Positions 16,317 to 25,452 of a DNA stretch of 34,580 nt are shown one piece after another. Within the stretch, counting starts at the first letter, position 1; every line of letters begins with the position of its first letter. Location: the NCBI GenBank assembly GCA_022795155.1, contig JAAWGF010000017.1, positions 1-34,580 of the forward strand. The letters run 5' to 3'. The notes beneath the pieces are model-generated. The model was not told the origin of the DNA. It saw only the letters and a list, made by a program, of their open reading frames with translations, and ran no database searches. The DNA comes from Bacilli bacterium (lineage in GTDB: Bacteria; Bacillota_I; Bacilli_A; RF39; UBA660). The position numbers and the translations under genes were made by a program.

Positions 16317-18905
16317 ATGGAAAAGATAATCTTAGTTGATGGTAATAATTTATTATTTAGAAGTTACTATGCAACTGCTTATAATGGAAACTTAATGAAA
16401 AATAGCAACAGTTTTCCAACTAATGCTTTATTTGGCTTTGTAAATATGATAAATAAAATTGTTAGTGAAGAGAAACCTGTTTATATGATTGTCGCTTTTG
16501 ATAAAGGAAAAACATTTAGACACGCTAAATACGAATCATATAAAGGTGGCAGAATGGAAACTCCTGACGAACTTAAATTACAGTTTCCAATTGCCAAACA
16601 AATTTTAACAGCGATGGGGATTAAGTATTACGAAATTGATAATTATGAAGCTGATGATATAATTGGAACATTTGCTGAATATTGTAATAAAGATTCTAAT
16701 TATGAAGGCTTAATTGTTAGTAGCGATAAAGATTTATTACAGCTTATTAGTCATGATGTTAGTATCAAATTATTAAAACAAAAAGATTATATTTTTTATA
16801 CAGAGGAAACTTTTATTAATGATTATGGCATAAATCCGATTAATATAATTGATTTGAAGGCATTGATGGGTGATAGTTCGGATAATATTCCAGGCATTAG
16901 TGGTGTTGGTGAAAAAACGGCTTTAAAATTATTACAACAATATAAATCTTTGGATAATATTTATAATAATATTGATGAAATAAAAGGTGCTTTAAAAGAA
17001 AAATTAATTAAAGATAAAGATAAGGCCTATATGAGTTATGATTTAGCGACCATTGTAAGAGATGTACCCGTTGATATTAATTTAGATGATATTAAATATA
17101 TTGGTGAACAAACAGCTGATTTAATTAAATTATATGAAGATTTAGAATTTTATTCTTTTTTAAAAAATAAGGAAAATGTTATAAAAAAAGAAATAGTAAG
17201 CTCGGTTTCAATTTTAGAAACGATAGATGATATTAAAATATTAGAAGATTCAGCTATTTATTTAGAAATTTTAGGAACTAATTATCATACAGCTAAAATA
17301 TTAGGTTTAGCTATTTATAATTCCAAGCAAAATTTATATATACCCTTTAAATTACTTAAAAATAATCCTAGGATATTAGATGGATTTAATAAAATAACTT
17401 ACGATTTAAAAAAGGTATATGTTGCTTTAAAGTGGCAAGGAATAGAAATTACAAATATTACTTTTGATACGATGTTAGCAAGTTACTTATTAGATTATAA
17501 TATTAAAGATGATATCGCTTATTTAGCTAATACTTTTAATTATGATATTGCTTTTTACGATAACGTTTTTGGCAAAACGAAGTTAGTTGAACCCGATATA
17601 AAGGTTATTGCTGATAATGCTTCTAAAAAAGCTCAATTTATTTATGAAACAAAAGATGAATTTGATCAAAAGTTAAAAGCTGAAGAGATGAATGATTTAT
17701 TTTATAATATTGAGGTTCCCCTTTCTTATGTTTTAGGTGATATGGAATATCAAGGTATTTTTGTTGATAAGCAAATACTAAATAATATGGGTGAAGAAAT
17801 TAAAGTTAAAATTGATGAAATTGGTAACGAAATTTATGCTTTAGCAGGATTAGAATTTAATATCTCGTCACCAAAACAATTAGGTGAAGTATTATTTGGA
17901 CATATGGGATTGCCACATGGTAAGAAAAAAACGAATGGTTATTCAACATCAATTGATGTTTTAAATAAATTAAAAGATGTTAATCCAATTATTAATTTAA
18001 TAATTGATTATCGAATGTATACAAAACTTTATACAACTTATATTGAAGGTTTATCTAATTCTATTTTAAAAGATAATAAAATTCATACTATTTATACGCA
18101 AGCTTTGACACGTACAGGTCGCTTATCGTCAATTGAACCAAATTTACAAAATATTCCAACGCGTCAAGAATATGGCCGTTTAATAAAAAAAGCCTTTGTT
18201 GCTTCGAATGCTTCTAAAATTGTAAGTGCGGATTATTCACAAATCGAGCTTAGAATTTTAGCGCATATGGCTGATATTGAATCGTTAATTGTTGCCTTTA
18301 AAAATGGGGACGATATTCACACTAAAACCGCTAGTGATATTTTTCATGTATCAATTAATGAGGTAACTGGTGAGATGCGAAGAATGGCTAAAGCTGTTAA
18401 TTTTGGGATCATTTATGGTATAAGTGGGTTTGGTCTATCAGAAAATTTGGATATTCCTGTTAATGAAGCTAAAAAATTTATTGATCATTATTTAGAAAGT
18501 TATCCTGGTGTCAAAAAATATATGGATGAGAGTATTGATAAAGCTTATTTAAATGGCTATGTTAGGACTTTATTTAACCGTAAAAGAATTATTCCTGAAC
18601 TTAATAATAAAAATTATATGATTAGAAGCCAAGGAGAGCGGATGGCTCTTAATACACCAATTCAAGGAACAAGTGCTGATATTATTAAGAAATCTATGAT
18701 TGATATTTCTAAAAAATTTAATGAAGAAAAACTTAAAAGTAAAATGATTTTACAGGTTCATGATGAATTAATTTTTGATTGCTTAGATAGTGAATTAGAT
18801 AAAGTTACAGATATTGTTAAGTGTGTTATGGAAAAAGTTTTTGAGCTTAATGTACCACTTAAAGTTGATATAAATTATGGTGGAAATTGGTACGAAGCTA
18901 AGTAG
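16317..18905 (+). CDS. polA: DNA polymerase I
   Basis: This repair and Okazaki-fragment polymerase has 862 residues. ATG 16317 is chosen because AGGTG (16306-16310) lies six bases before it, which makes the in-frame GTG at 16308 part of the binding site. The N-terminal 5'-3' exonuclease (about 1-290) shows LVDGNNLLFRSYYAT, EADDIIG, SSDKDLLQL and GDSSDNIPGISGVGEKTA. The middle 3'-5' exonuclease-like domain lacks the metal-binding Asp/Glu pair: its first motif reads YLEILGT in place of DTET, so proofreading is probably lost, as in other Bacilli. The polymerase domain has TRTGRLSS, SADYSQIELRILAHMA, RRMAKAVNFGIIYG and QVHDELIFD. All polymerase motifs look intact. Confidence 0.96.
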   Translation: MEKIILVDGNNLLFRSYYATAYNGNLMKNSNSFPTNALFGFVNMINKIVSEEKPVYMIVAFDKGKTFRHAKYESYKGGRMETPDELKLQFPIAKQILTAMGIKYYEIDNYEADDIIGTFAEYCNKDSNYEGLIVSSDKDLLQLISHDVSIKLLKQKDYIFYTEETFINDYGINPINIIDLKALMGDSSDNIPGISGVGEKTALKLLQQYKSLDNIYNNIDEIKGALKEKLIKDKDKAYMSYDLATIVRDVPVDINLDDIKYIGEQTADLIKLYEDLEFYSFLKNKENVIKKEIVSSVSILETIDDIKILEDSAIYLEILGTNYHTAKILGLAIYNSKQNLYIPFKLLKNNPRILDGFNKITYDLKKVYVALKWQGIEITNITFDTMLASYLLDYNIKDDIAYLANTFNYDIAFYDNVFGKTKLVEPDIKVIADNASKKAQFIYETKDEFDQKLKAEEMNDLFYNIEVPLSYVLGDMEYQGIFVDKQILNNMGEEIKVKIDEIGNEIYALAGLEFNISSPKQLGEVLFGHMGLPHGKKKTNGYSTSIDVLNKLKDVNPIINLIIDYRMYTKLYTTYIEGLSNSILKDNKIHTIYTQALTRTGRLSSIEPNLQNIPTRQEYGRLIKKAFVASNASKIVSADYSQIELRILAHMADIESLIVAFKNGDDIHTKTASDIFHVSINEVTGEMRRMAKAVNFGIIYGISGFGLSENLDIPVNEAKKFIDHYLESYPGVKKYMDESIDKAYLNGYVRTLFNRKRIIPELNNKNYMIRSQGERMALNTPIQGTSADIIKKSMIDISKKFNEEKLKSKMILQVHDELIFDCLDSELDKVTDIVKCVMEKVFELNVPLKVDINYGGNWYEAK

Positions 18906-18909
18906 ACAA

Positions 18910-18943
18910 AAAATAAGGAAATTTTTATATTCCTTATTTTCTT
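18910..18943 (+). terminator. polA terminator
   Basis: AAAATAAGGAA (18910-18920) and TTCCTTATTTT (18930-18940) form a perfect 11-bp stem with a 9-base loop. The A-run and T-run flanks could serve both directions. Confidence 0.85.
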
Positions 18944-18982
18944 TGAGGCATAAAATATATAAAGAGTAAAGAGGTAATGTTC

Positions 18983-19837
18983 ATGAAAAAAGTTTCAAGT
19001 ATTTTAACAGTAAGTTTAATTACTAATTTTATGTTGTCATTATTTAAAATTATGACAGGGCTTATCGGTTCATCGGGTGCTTTAATTGCTGATGGAATAC
19101 ATTCATTTAGTGATCTTGTAACCGATATAGTTGGTATTATTGGCTCCATTTTTTCTAAAAAACCATCTGATGAAAAACACCCTTATGGTCATGGTAAAAT
19201 GGAATATCTAATAAGTATTTTTATAGGGTTAGTAATTTTATCATTAGGCTTTATGATTATTTATGATTCGATTAATCGTAAGGTTATTGTACCAAGTGTA
19301 ATTGTTATTTTTGTTAGTTTGTTTACGGTTGTTGTTAAGTTTTTACTAGCGCATTTTTTAGTAAAAAAGGGTCGTGAATTAAATAGTTGCATTTTAGTTT
19401 CAAGTGGAAAAGAAAGTAGTACCGATGTCATTAGTTCTCTTGTTGTTTTAGTTGCTTCTATTTTAATGCAGACTAATATTGAAATTTTTAAATATTCTGA
19501 TATTATTGCGGGAATTTTAGTTGGTATATTTGTTGTTAAAGTTGGCTTTGATGTTTTAAAAGAAAATATTAGTACTATTTTAGGAGAGCAAGAAACAGAT
19601 TTTGATTATTTAAATGAAGTAAAAAAAGTTATGTTAGAGAATGCACATATAAAAAATATTGATGATTTAATTATTCTAAAGTATGGACCTTATTATAAGT
19701 TAATAGCGCGTGTTAGTATAACACATAATTTATCAATTACGAAGGCTTATGAAATCATTTTTAAAATCGAAAATAATATAAAAGAAAAGTTTGAACGGAT
19801 TGATTATGTTAATATAAGTTTGCAACCTGATAAATAA
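18983..19837 (+). CDS. Cation diffusion facilitator (CDF) family transporter
   Basis: This is a membrane antiporter for a divalent metal such as zinc, manganese or iron. The start is ATG 18983, with GAGGT seven bases upstream. The in-frame ATG at 18977 is too close to that site. The N-terminal membrane domain carries the family pattern ALIADGIHSFSDLVTD in helix 2, with metal-site His and Asp, and KKPSDEKHPYGHGKME in the loop after it. The helix-5 site is SGKESSTDVISSL, where Asp is kept. Six membrane helices are followed by a cytoplasmic domain of about 85 residues with the usual fold pattern. The 284-residue length is normal. The substrate cannot be decided from the motifs. No promoter stands out, and it lies 40 bases after the polA terminator. 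Confidence 0.9.
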   Translation: MKKVSSILTVSLITNFMLSLFKIMTGLIGSSGALIADGIHSFSDLVTDIVGIIGSIFSKKPSDEKHPYGHGKMEYLISIFIGLVILSLGFMIIYDSINRKVIVPSVIVIFVSLFTVVVKFLLAHFLVKKGRELNSCILVSSGKESSTDVISSLVVLVASILMQTNIEIFKYSDIIAGILVGIFVVKVGFDVLKENISTILGEQETDFDYLNEVKKVMLENAHIKNIDDLIILKYGPYYKLIARVSITHNLSITKAYEIIFKIENNIKEKFERIDYVNISLQPDK

Positions 19838-19843
19838 AGTAGG

Positions 19844-19872
19844 TTGACATAATAGTTAAGGCATATTATAAT
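19844..19872 (+). promoter_or_regulatory. Perfect sigma-A promoter
   Basis: TTGACA at 19844-19849, 17 bases, TATAAT at 19867-19872, upstream of the gene at 19900. Confidence 0.85.
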
Positions 19873-19899
19873 TTGGTTAAATTAATTGGAGGTTTTTAT

Positions 19900-20265
19900 A
19901 TGAAACTTGATTCTATAAATTTTAATTATAATAAAATGCATAAAGCTGCAACGGCAAATGATACCAAAGATGAAATTGTTAGCGCTATTGAAAATGAAGT
20001 AGTAGATAGAATGTACAAGACAGTAGAGGCTATTGGTAATATGGATATTTCATCGAGTAGTCATGCAATGGTAAGGTAACGTGATGAAAATGAAATAATG
20101 AATCAATTAAACGAATCATTAAAAAAAGAAGCTGAATATCGAACTAGGGGTGTTTCTGATAAACAAGAAGGGGATTGTTTTGATATGGCATTAAAAGGTT
20201 CTAAAAATTTTTTAGAATCACAAGGGCATATTTTGAAAAAAACATTTGATTTAAAAAGAAAATAA
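19900..20265 (+). pseudogene. Unknown small gene split by an in-frame stop
   Basis: ATG 19900 follows a GGAGG site and a perfect promoter. The frame runs 59 codons to TAA at 20077-20079, then stays open in the same frame for another 61 codons to TAA at 20263. The second half is clearly protein-like (NQLNESLKKEAEYRTRGVSD, then DCFDMALKGSKNFLESQGH). The simplest reading is one soluble protein of about 121 residues interrupted by a single nonsense change. The alternative is two short proteins, with the second starting at ATG 20098 without a clear ribosome binding site. I do not recognise the family. Confidence 0.55.
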
Positions 20266-20266
20266 A

Positions 20267-20295
20267 TTGATTTATTGAATAATTTATGGTATATT
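20267..20295 (+). promoter_or_regulatory. Promoter of the small RNA
   Basis: TTGATT at 20267-20272, 17 bases, TATATT at 20290-20295. An alternative pair is TTGAAT (20275) with TATATA (20297). No protein gene follows on this strand before the terminator. Confidence 0.65.
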
Positions 20296-20302
20296 GTATA
20301 TA

Positions 20303-20417
20303 GATGAAAGAAATTTCATAAAATAAAAAAGGATATACTTAGCTTTCGTGTGGTTAGGTACATTCTATTGTTGGTATGCACACTAATACTCCAACTCGAG
20401 CGTTAGTGTGCATTTTT
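20303..20417 (+). ncRNA. Candidate antisense antitoxin RNA
   Basis: A promoter at 20267-20295 and a strong terminator at 20376-20417 define an RNA of about 115 bases with no open frame. Its terminator stem is complementary to the last codons, stop and 3' end of the peptide gene on the reverse strand. This 3'-overlap arrangement is known for type I antitoxins such as RatA and SR4. Confidence 0.6.
20376..20417 (+). terminator. Terminator of the small RNA
   Basis: ATGCACACTAA (20376-20386) and TTAGTGTGCAT (20403-20413) form a perfect 11-bp stem, followed by TTTTT. Confidence 0.85.
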
Positions 20418-20495
20418 AATAATAAATAGTATTACAAATACTAATATAAATAGGAGGATAATTATAATAAATTGAGATAATTCTCTTTTCGTCAT
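20403..20495 (-). CDS. Small hydrophobic peptide, candidate type I toxin
   Basis: This is a 30-residue peptide starting MTKRELSQ, then a helix of about 18 Ile/Leu/Phe/Val residues, and ending IIKNAH. The ribosome binding site is a perfect AAGGAGGTGA just before the ATG, so translation should be strong. Charged ends around one membrane helix match the layout of type I toxins. Its stop codon lies in the terminator stem of the opposite-strand RNA. No clear promoter was found for it. The family name cannot be given from sequence alone. Confidence 0.65.
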   Translation of the reverse strand: MTKRELSQFIIIILLFILVFVILFIIKNAH

Positions 20496-20606
20496 AAATA
20501 TCACCTCCTTTGAAAATTAATGTAAAGGAGTGCGCCTAACGCTAATCAAGAATAGCTACAAATATTTTTTATAAAAAGATATATTGTTGGATAGGAGAGA
20601 ATTATT

Positions 20607-21257
20607 ATGAAGGATATTGATAAAGATTTAGAACAATATATTATAAATAATATATTTCCTTTATATGATAAGGTTGATGATGGGCATAATTTAAAAAATC
20701 ACATTTTACCAGTTATAAATCAAAGTATGGGTCTAGCAAAAAAAATAAATGATATTAGTATAAATTTTAATATGGTTTTTGTAATTGCTGCCTACCATGA
20801 TATTGGATTAATTAAGGGAAGAGACTTACATCATATATATAGTAAAATTTTTGTTCAAGAAGATGTTAATTTAAAAAAATGGTTTAATGATGATGAAATT
20901 GAATTGATTGCGGAGGCTGTAGAGGATCATAGGGCCTCAAAAAAGCAAAGACCACGAAGTATTTATGGAATGATTATATCAGATAGTGATAGAAATGTAG
21001 ATTTAAATGAAATATTATTGAGAACACATTTATGCATCCAAACGAAATTTCCGAATTTAAATTTAAATGATTTTGAAACAGAATTTGAGAAAGCTTATGA
21101 ATGGATTGTTGAAAAGGATAGTAAAGATGGATATCTCAATTTTTATTTAGATAAACAGAAACAAGAAAAGTTAGTTGAATTGCACAAACAAGTTTCGAAT
21201 AAGCTGTTGATAAAGAATAAATATTATATTATTTATAATAAAAGTAAAAGCTTTTAA
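20607..21257 (+). CDS. HD-domain phosphohydrolase
   Basis: This 216-residue HD-superfamily metal-dependent hydrolase probably acts on a nucleotide or phosphate ester. Expected metal ligands are visible: His27 in DGHNLKNH, the His64-Asp65 pair in AAYHDIG, HHIYSK near 75, EDHRAS near 107 and an Asp in SDSDRN near 126. It has one domain and no RelA/SpoT synthetase part. GGATAGGAG lies before the ATG. The upstream gene-free stretch (20496-20606) holds the divergent peptide gene's control region. The exact substrate is unknown. Confidence 0.85.
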   Translation: MKDIDKDLEQYIINNIFPLYDKVDDGHNLKNHILPVINQSMGLAKKINDISINFNMVFVIAAYHDIGLIKGRDLHHIYSKIFVQEDVNLKKWFNDDEIELIAEAVEDHRASKKQRPRSIYGMIISDSDRNVDLNEILLRTHLCIQTKFPNLNLNDFETEFEKAYEWIVEKDSKDGYLNFYLDKQKQEKLVELHKQVSNKLLIKNKYYIIYNKSKSF

Positions 21258-21331
21258 TATTATAGATATAGTAATCTATATTTATAATAACAAACCTAAT
21301 ATTTTCACATATCTTATATTGAGGTGGAAAT

Positions 21332-22252
21332 ATGAGTTTTGATTATCAATTTGGCAATCAATATTATAATTATTACGATGGAATAGGCATAAAAAGTACG
21401 GAATATGAAATAATGGCACCTGAACAATCCCAAGCCGATCAACCGGGGATGGAATATTTAATGACTCCAAAACCAATTTTCGATAATCCTAATTATCATG
21501 GTAGTGGAAAATTAAATGGTAAGGTTGCGATAATAACGGGTGGCGATAGTGGTTTAGGTAGGGCAGCGGCAATTGCTTTTGTACGTGAGGGAGCGAAAGT
21601 AGTTATACCTTATTATGATGAACATAAGGATGCATTTGATACTAAAAATTACATTGAAAATTTAGGTGGCGAATGCTTATTATTATCGGGTGATATATCG
21701 GATAAAAATTTTTGTTTAGAAATTGTTAATGCTACACTAGAGAGGTTTGGACATATTGATATTTTAGTAAATAATGCTGGGGTACAATATCAACAAGATA
21801 CTTTAGAGTGTATTAGTGATGAACAGTTTGATCGAACAATGAAAGTTAATATTTATGGAATGTTTTATTTAACTAGGGCTGTGTTACCTTATTTAAATAG
21901 TGGGGCGTCAATTATCAATTTATCCTCAGTAACAACCTTTTATGGCGATCCACAATTGATTGATTATGTGACAACCAAGGGAGCAATTGTCGGTTTTACT
22001 AGAGCTTTAGCTAGAAATTTAGCTCTAAAAAATATTCGTGTAAATGCGATTGCGCCGGGGTTCTTTTGGACGCCATTACAACCAGCTTGTTGGCAAAAAG
22101 AAAAAATACCATCATTAGGTAGTAATGCTGCAATGGCTAGAGGGGCAATGCCTTATGAATTGGCTCCAACATTTGTTTTTTTAGCTTCTGATGATTCAAG
22201 TTATGTAACTGGTCAAGTATTGCATAATAATGGTGGAGAAGTTATGGGCTAA
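21332..22252 (+). CDS. Short-chain dehydrogenase/reductase (GSP39/YghA-like)
   Basis: This is a 306-residue NAD(P)-dependent oxidoreductase of the long-tail SDR subgroup that includes general stress protein 39 and YghA. A 60-residue N-terminal extension rich in Tyr and Pro precedes the Rossmann fold, including QSQADQPGMEYLMTPKP, a segment typical of this subgroup. The nucleotide-binding TGGDSGLGRA, the NNAG motif and the catalytic Ser and YVTTK (Tyr-x3-Lys) are in place, and the chain ends in a normal GQVLHNNGGEVMG. GAGGTGG precedes the ATG. It appears to be a single-gene unit, and its physiological substrate is not known. Confidence 0.9.
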   Translation: MSFDYQFGNQYYNYYDGIGIKSTEYEIMAPEQSQADQPGMEYLMTPKPIFDNPNYHGSGKLNGKVAIITGGDSGLGRAAAIAFVREGAKVVIPYYDEHKDAFDTKNYIENLGGECLLLSGDISDKNFCLEIVNATLERFGHIDILVNNAGVQYQQDTLECISDEQFDRTMKVNIYGMFYLTRAVLPYLNSGASIINLSSVTTFYGDPQLIDYVTTKGAIVGFTRALARNLALKNIRVNAIAPGFFWTPLQPACWQKEKIPSLGSNAAMARGAMPYELAPTFVFLASDDSSYVTGQVLHNNGGEVMG

Positions 22253-22302
22253 GTTTTAACTCATTTTATGAAGTCATTTAAAATTTTTAATTGACTTTTT
22301 TC

Positions 22303-22331
22303 TTGTATAACTAAGGTATTTGTTGTATAAT
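22303..22331 (+). promoter_or_regulatory. Promoter of the dusB-RDD-lysS operon
   Basis: TTGTAT at 22303-22308, 17 bases, TATAAT at 22326-22331. Transcription would begin near 22338, which fits a start codon at 22347-22350. Confidence 0.6.
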
Positions 22332-22349
22332 TTTAATCAGGTGGTAATG

Positions 22350-23333
22350 GTGTTTAAAATTGGGAATGTAGAGATTAAAAACAGAGTTGTTTTAGCGCCA
22401 ATGGCAGGTATTTGTAATAATGCTTTTAGAAGAATTATAAAAGAAATGGGTTGTGGTTTAATTTATGCCGAGATGGTTAGTGATAAAGCCATAATGCATG
22501 AAAATGAAAAAACGTTTGATATGCTTTATATGACTAATTTTGAAAGACCAATTACTCAACAAATTTTTGGTAGTGATAAGGAATCATTTGTTATTGCTGC
22601 TAAGCGGATTTATGAAACAATGTGCCCTGATATAATTGATATCAATATGGGCTGTCCAGTTCCTAAGGTGGCTTTAAGAAGTCAAGCTGGTAGTGCTTTA
22701 TTAAAAGATCCTTTTAAGGTTAAAGAAATTGTTGAGGCGGTTGTTGCTAGTGTTCCTATTCCTGTAACTGTCAAAATAAGAAGTGGTTGGGATAGTGACA
22801 ATATAAATGCAGTTTCTATTGCCAAAATAGTTGAAGAAGCTGGTGCTAGCGCGATTGCTGTTCATCCTCGTACACGTAGTCAACAATATAGTGGTAAGGC
22901 TGATTGGAATATCATAAAACAGGTTAAAGATAATGTTAAAATTCCTGTTATTGGAAATGGCGATATTAAATCTTGTTATGATGCTAAAAGAATGCTTGAT
23001 GAAACGGGCTGTGATGCGGTAATGATTGGACGAGCAACTTTAGGTAATCCTTGGTTAATAAGAGATTGTGTTTCTTATTTAGATGGTGGTGTGTTACCAA
23101 AGCCTGCCACAGATTTGGAAAAGTTAGATATGATAGTAAAGCATTTTAATTATTTATTACAAATAAAGCCAGAACATATTGCCATTAAGGAAATTCGTAG
23201 TCATGTAGCTTGGTACTTAAAAGGTATTAAAAACTCTGTTAGTGTAAAAACACAAATTTTTAAATGTACAGCCAAGGAACAAATTATTGATGTTTTAGAT
23301 AATTTTAGAAAGGAACTATATGAAAACAAATAA
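22350..23333 (+). CDS. dusB: tRNA-dihydrouridine synthase B
   Basis: This FMN enzyme reduces specific uridines in the tRNA D-loop. I prefer the GTG at 22350, because AGGTG lies six bases before it as in neighbouring genes and the protein then starts with FKIGNVEIKNRVVLAPMAG, the normal DusB N-terminus. ATG 22347 is only three bases from the site. The motifs include INMGCPVPKV with the catalytic cysteine, AGSALLKDP, VKIRSGWD, IAVHPRTRSQQYSGKADW, GNGDI and IGRATLGNPW. At 327 residues it is full length. Its end overlaps the RDD gene by 14 bases, which marks an operon that runs on into lysS. DusB next to lysS is a known Firmicutes arrangement. Confidence 0.93.
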   Translation: MFKIGNVEIKNRVVLAPMAGICNNAFRRIIKEMGCGLIYAEMVSDKAIMHENEKTFDMLYMTNFERPITQQIFGSDKESFVIAAKRIYETMCPDIIDINMGCPVPKVALRSQAGSALLKDPFKVKEIVEAVVASVPIPVTVKIRSGWDSDNINAVSIAKIVEEAGASAIAVHPRTRSQQYSGKADWNIIKQVKDNVKIPVIGNGDIKSCYDAKRMLDETGCDAVMIGRATLGNPWLIRDCVSYLDGGVLPKPATDLEKLDMIVKHFNYLLQIKPEHIAIKEIRSHVAWYLKGIKNSVSVKTQIFKCTAKEQIIDVLDNFRKELYENK

Positions 23334-23949
23334 AGCAAGTTTGGGTAAGAGAATATTAGCTTATTTGATTGATATTATTTTAGTTTTTATAATTGTTATA
23401 TTGTTAGAAGTGTTGCTACCGAAAAATAATAATATTGAAATTTTAAATAGAGAATTAAATGAGACAACTGATCAATTTTTTGGCAAGCAAATTGATTTTT
23501 CGGTTTATTTTAATCAAACGGCTTTAATTTTTAGAGATTTAGATAAAGCTAGAATTATGTATAGTGTTATTAACGGCGTGTTAATATTTATATATTTCAT
23601 ATTTATACCATATTTTTTTGATGGGAAAACGATTGGTAAAAAAATATTAAAAATAAAGACCATTCGTAATGATCAGGAATACTTATCACTTAAAAATTTA
23701 GTAATTAAAAATATGATTGATACAGGACTTATGTATATGTTGTTTTCTTTAATGCTTATATATATATTACCTGGTACTTCATATTTTACATTTACATTGT
23801 TTTTATCAATCTTTCAAATAGGGCTTATTATAACAAGCTTTATAATGATAATAAAGCGAAAAGATAAAAGGGGATTAAATGATATTTTAAGTGGCACAAA
23901 AGTTATTGAAAATAATATTATAGAAGATAATGTTGAGGTGGAAGAATGA
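23320..23949 (+). CDS. RDD-family membrane protein
   Basis: This is a 209-residue membrane protein with the RDD pattern at both ends of its first block: SLGKRILAYLIDIILVFIIV near the start and FDGKTIGKKILKIKTI at about residue 101. It has four predicted membrane helices and an acidic tail. The family includes sodium/proton antiporter-like and envelope-protein modules, but the role here is unknown. It overlaps dusB by 14 bases and lysS by 4, so the three genes are translationally coupled. Confidence 0.85.
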   Translation: MKTNKASLGKRILAYLIDIILVFIIVILLEVLLPKNNNIEILNRELNETTDQFFGKQIDFSVYFNQTALIFRDLDKARIMYSVINGVLIFIYFIFIPYFFDGKTIGKKILKIKTIRNDQEYLSLKNLVIKNMIDTGLMYMLFSLMLIYILPGTSYFTFTLFLSIFQIGLIITSFIMIIKRKDKRGLNDILSGTKVIENNIIEDNVEVEE

Positions 23950-25424
23950 GAGAATTTAGTGAACAAGAATTAGTTAGAAGAGGAAAAATAGAGGAGATTA
24001 AAAAATTTTGTAATCCTTATCCTGAAAAATATGGAATTACGCATAGTTTGAAAGATGCTAGTAATTTGCCTGATGAAACAAAAGATGTAAGTGTAGCTGG
24101 GCGTATTGTTTTTATGCGTAAAATGGGTAAATTAAGTTTTTTAAAGTTACGTGATATAGAAGGTGACCTTCAAATTTCAATTAAAATTGATTTAGTGGGT
24201 GAAGAAGCTTATGAATTCTTTAAATCAAATGTTGATGTTGGGGATTTTATTGGCGCAAAGGGTGAAATATTTACGACCCATACTGGTGAAAAAACTTTAA
24301 GAGCCGACAAATTTGAATTTTTAGGCAAAGCCTTAAAACCACTGCCTGAAAAATTTCATGGTTTAAATGATATTGAAACAATTTATCGTAATCGTTATGT
24401 TGATTTAATTACTAATGAAGAATCACGTGTTAAATTTTTGTTTAGAAGTAATTTAATTCGTGAAATTCGTACATTTTTAAATAATAATGGGTATATTGAA
24501 ATAGAAACGCCAATTTTAAATAATAAAGCTAGTGGCGCTATGGCAAAGCCATTTACAACGCATCATAATGCTTTAGATATTGATTTGTATTTAAGAATTG
24601 CGCCTGAAACTTATTTAAAAAGAGCAATTGTTGGGGGATTTACAAAAGTATTTGAATTTGCCCGTTGTTTTCGAAATGAAGGAATTGATGCTACTCACTT
24701 ACAAGATTTTACAATGTTAGAAGGTTACGGGGCTTATTTAAATTACCAAGATAATATGAAATTTTTACGTGAGATGATCCAAACGGTTGTAATGAATCTA
24801 TTTGGAAATCTAGAAATTACGGTTGAAGGTAAAACAATTGATATAAGTGGCGAGTGGGAAGAAATTACAATGCGTGATTTAATTTTGAAACATTCTAATA
24901 TCGATATTTATGAATTTGATACAAAAGAGAAATTATTATCTAAAATTAAAGATGAAAAGATAGAAATTGATAGCGAAACACCATTAGAAGATTTAGGCTA
25001 TGGTAATTTAGTTGATCAATTATATAAGAAAGTTGCCCGTCCTTTTGTAACTGGTCCAGTATTTTTAACAAAGCATCCAATTAGTCTATCACCACTAGCT
25101 CGTGCTAATGATGAAAATAATAATTTGACAGATCGTTTTCAACTTATTATGAATGGCGCTGAGATAATTAATGCTTATTCCGAATTAGTTGATCCAATGG
25201 AACAAGAAAAACGACTAATTGAACAAGCTAATTTAAAGGCCAATGGTGATGATGAAGCGATGATGATGGATTATGACTATATTGAAGCAATGGAATATGG
25301 TATGCCACCAATTTCTGGTTGGGGAATTGGGATTGATCGTTTAGTTCAAATTCTAACCAATTCGGATAATATAAAAGATACAATTATGTTCCCTTTAATG
25401 AAACCACAAAGTGATAATAATTAA
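23946..25424 (+). CDS. lysS: Lysyl-tRNA synthetase, class II
   Basis: LysS charges tRNA-Lys. The N-terminal anticodon-binding OB-fold (about 50-150) has VAGRIVFMRKMGKLSFLKLR. The catalytic domain has YRNRYVDLI, motif 1 around LIREIRTFLNNNGYIEIETP, motif 2 in FEFARCFRNEGIDATH with QDFTMLEGY, and motif 3 in GWGIGIDRLVQIL. At 492 residues it is full length. AGGTGG lies just before the ATG, inside the end of the RDD gene. No terminator is visible after it, so read-through into the debris at 25.4-26.5 kb is likely. Confidence 0.97.
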   Translation: MREFSEQELVRRGKIEEIKKFCNPYPEKYGITHSLKDASNLPDETKDVSVAGRIVFMRKMGKLSFLKLRDIEGDLQISIKIDLVGEEAYEFFKSNVDVGDFIGAKGEIFTTHTGEKTLRADKFEFLGKALKPLPEKFHGLNDIETIYRNRYVDLITNEESRVKFLFRSNLIREIRTFLNNNGYIEIETPILNNKASGAMAKPFTTHHNALDIDLYLRIAPETYLKRAIVGGFTKVFEFARCFRNEGIDATHLQDFTMLEGYGAYLNYQDNMKFLREMIQTVVMNLFGNLEITVEGKTIDISGEWEEITMRDLILKHSNIDIYEFDTKEKLLSKIKDEKIEIDSETPLEDLGYGNLVDQLYKKVARPFVTGPVFLTKHPISLSPLARANDENNNLTDRFQLIMNGAEIINAYSELVDPMEQEKRLIEQANLKANGDDEAMMMDYDYIEAMEYGMPPISGWGIGIDRLVQILTNSDNIKDTIMFPLMKPQSDNN

Positions 25425-25452
25425 GTAATAAGAATATAATATGGGGTTAAGT

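Noticed and set aside
19900-20265. Alternative genetic code with TAA read through
   Set aside because: All other genes in the window end at TAA or TAG in normal positions, so a recoded stop is not supported.
20303-20417. Riboswitch for the gene at 20607
   Set aside because: The RNA ends at a strong terminator 190 bases before that gene, with the reverse-strand peptide gene between, so an independent RNA is more likely.
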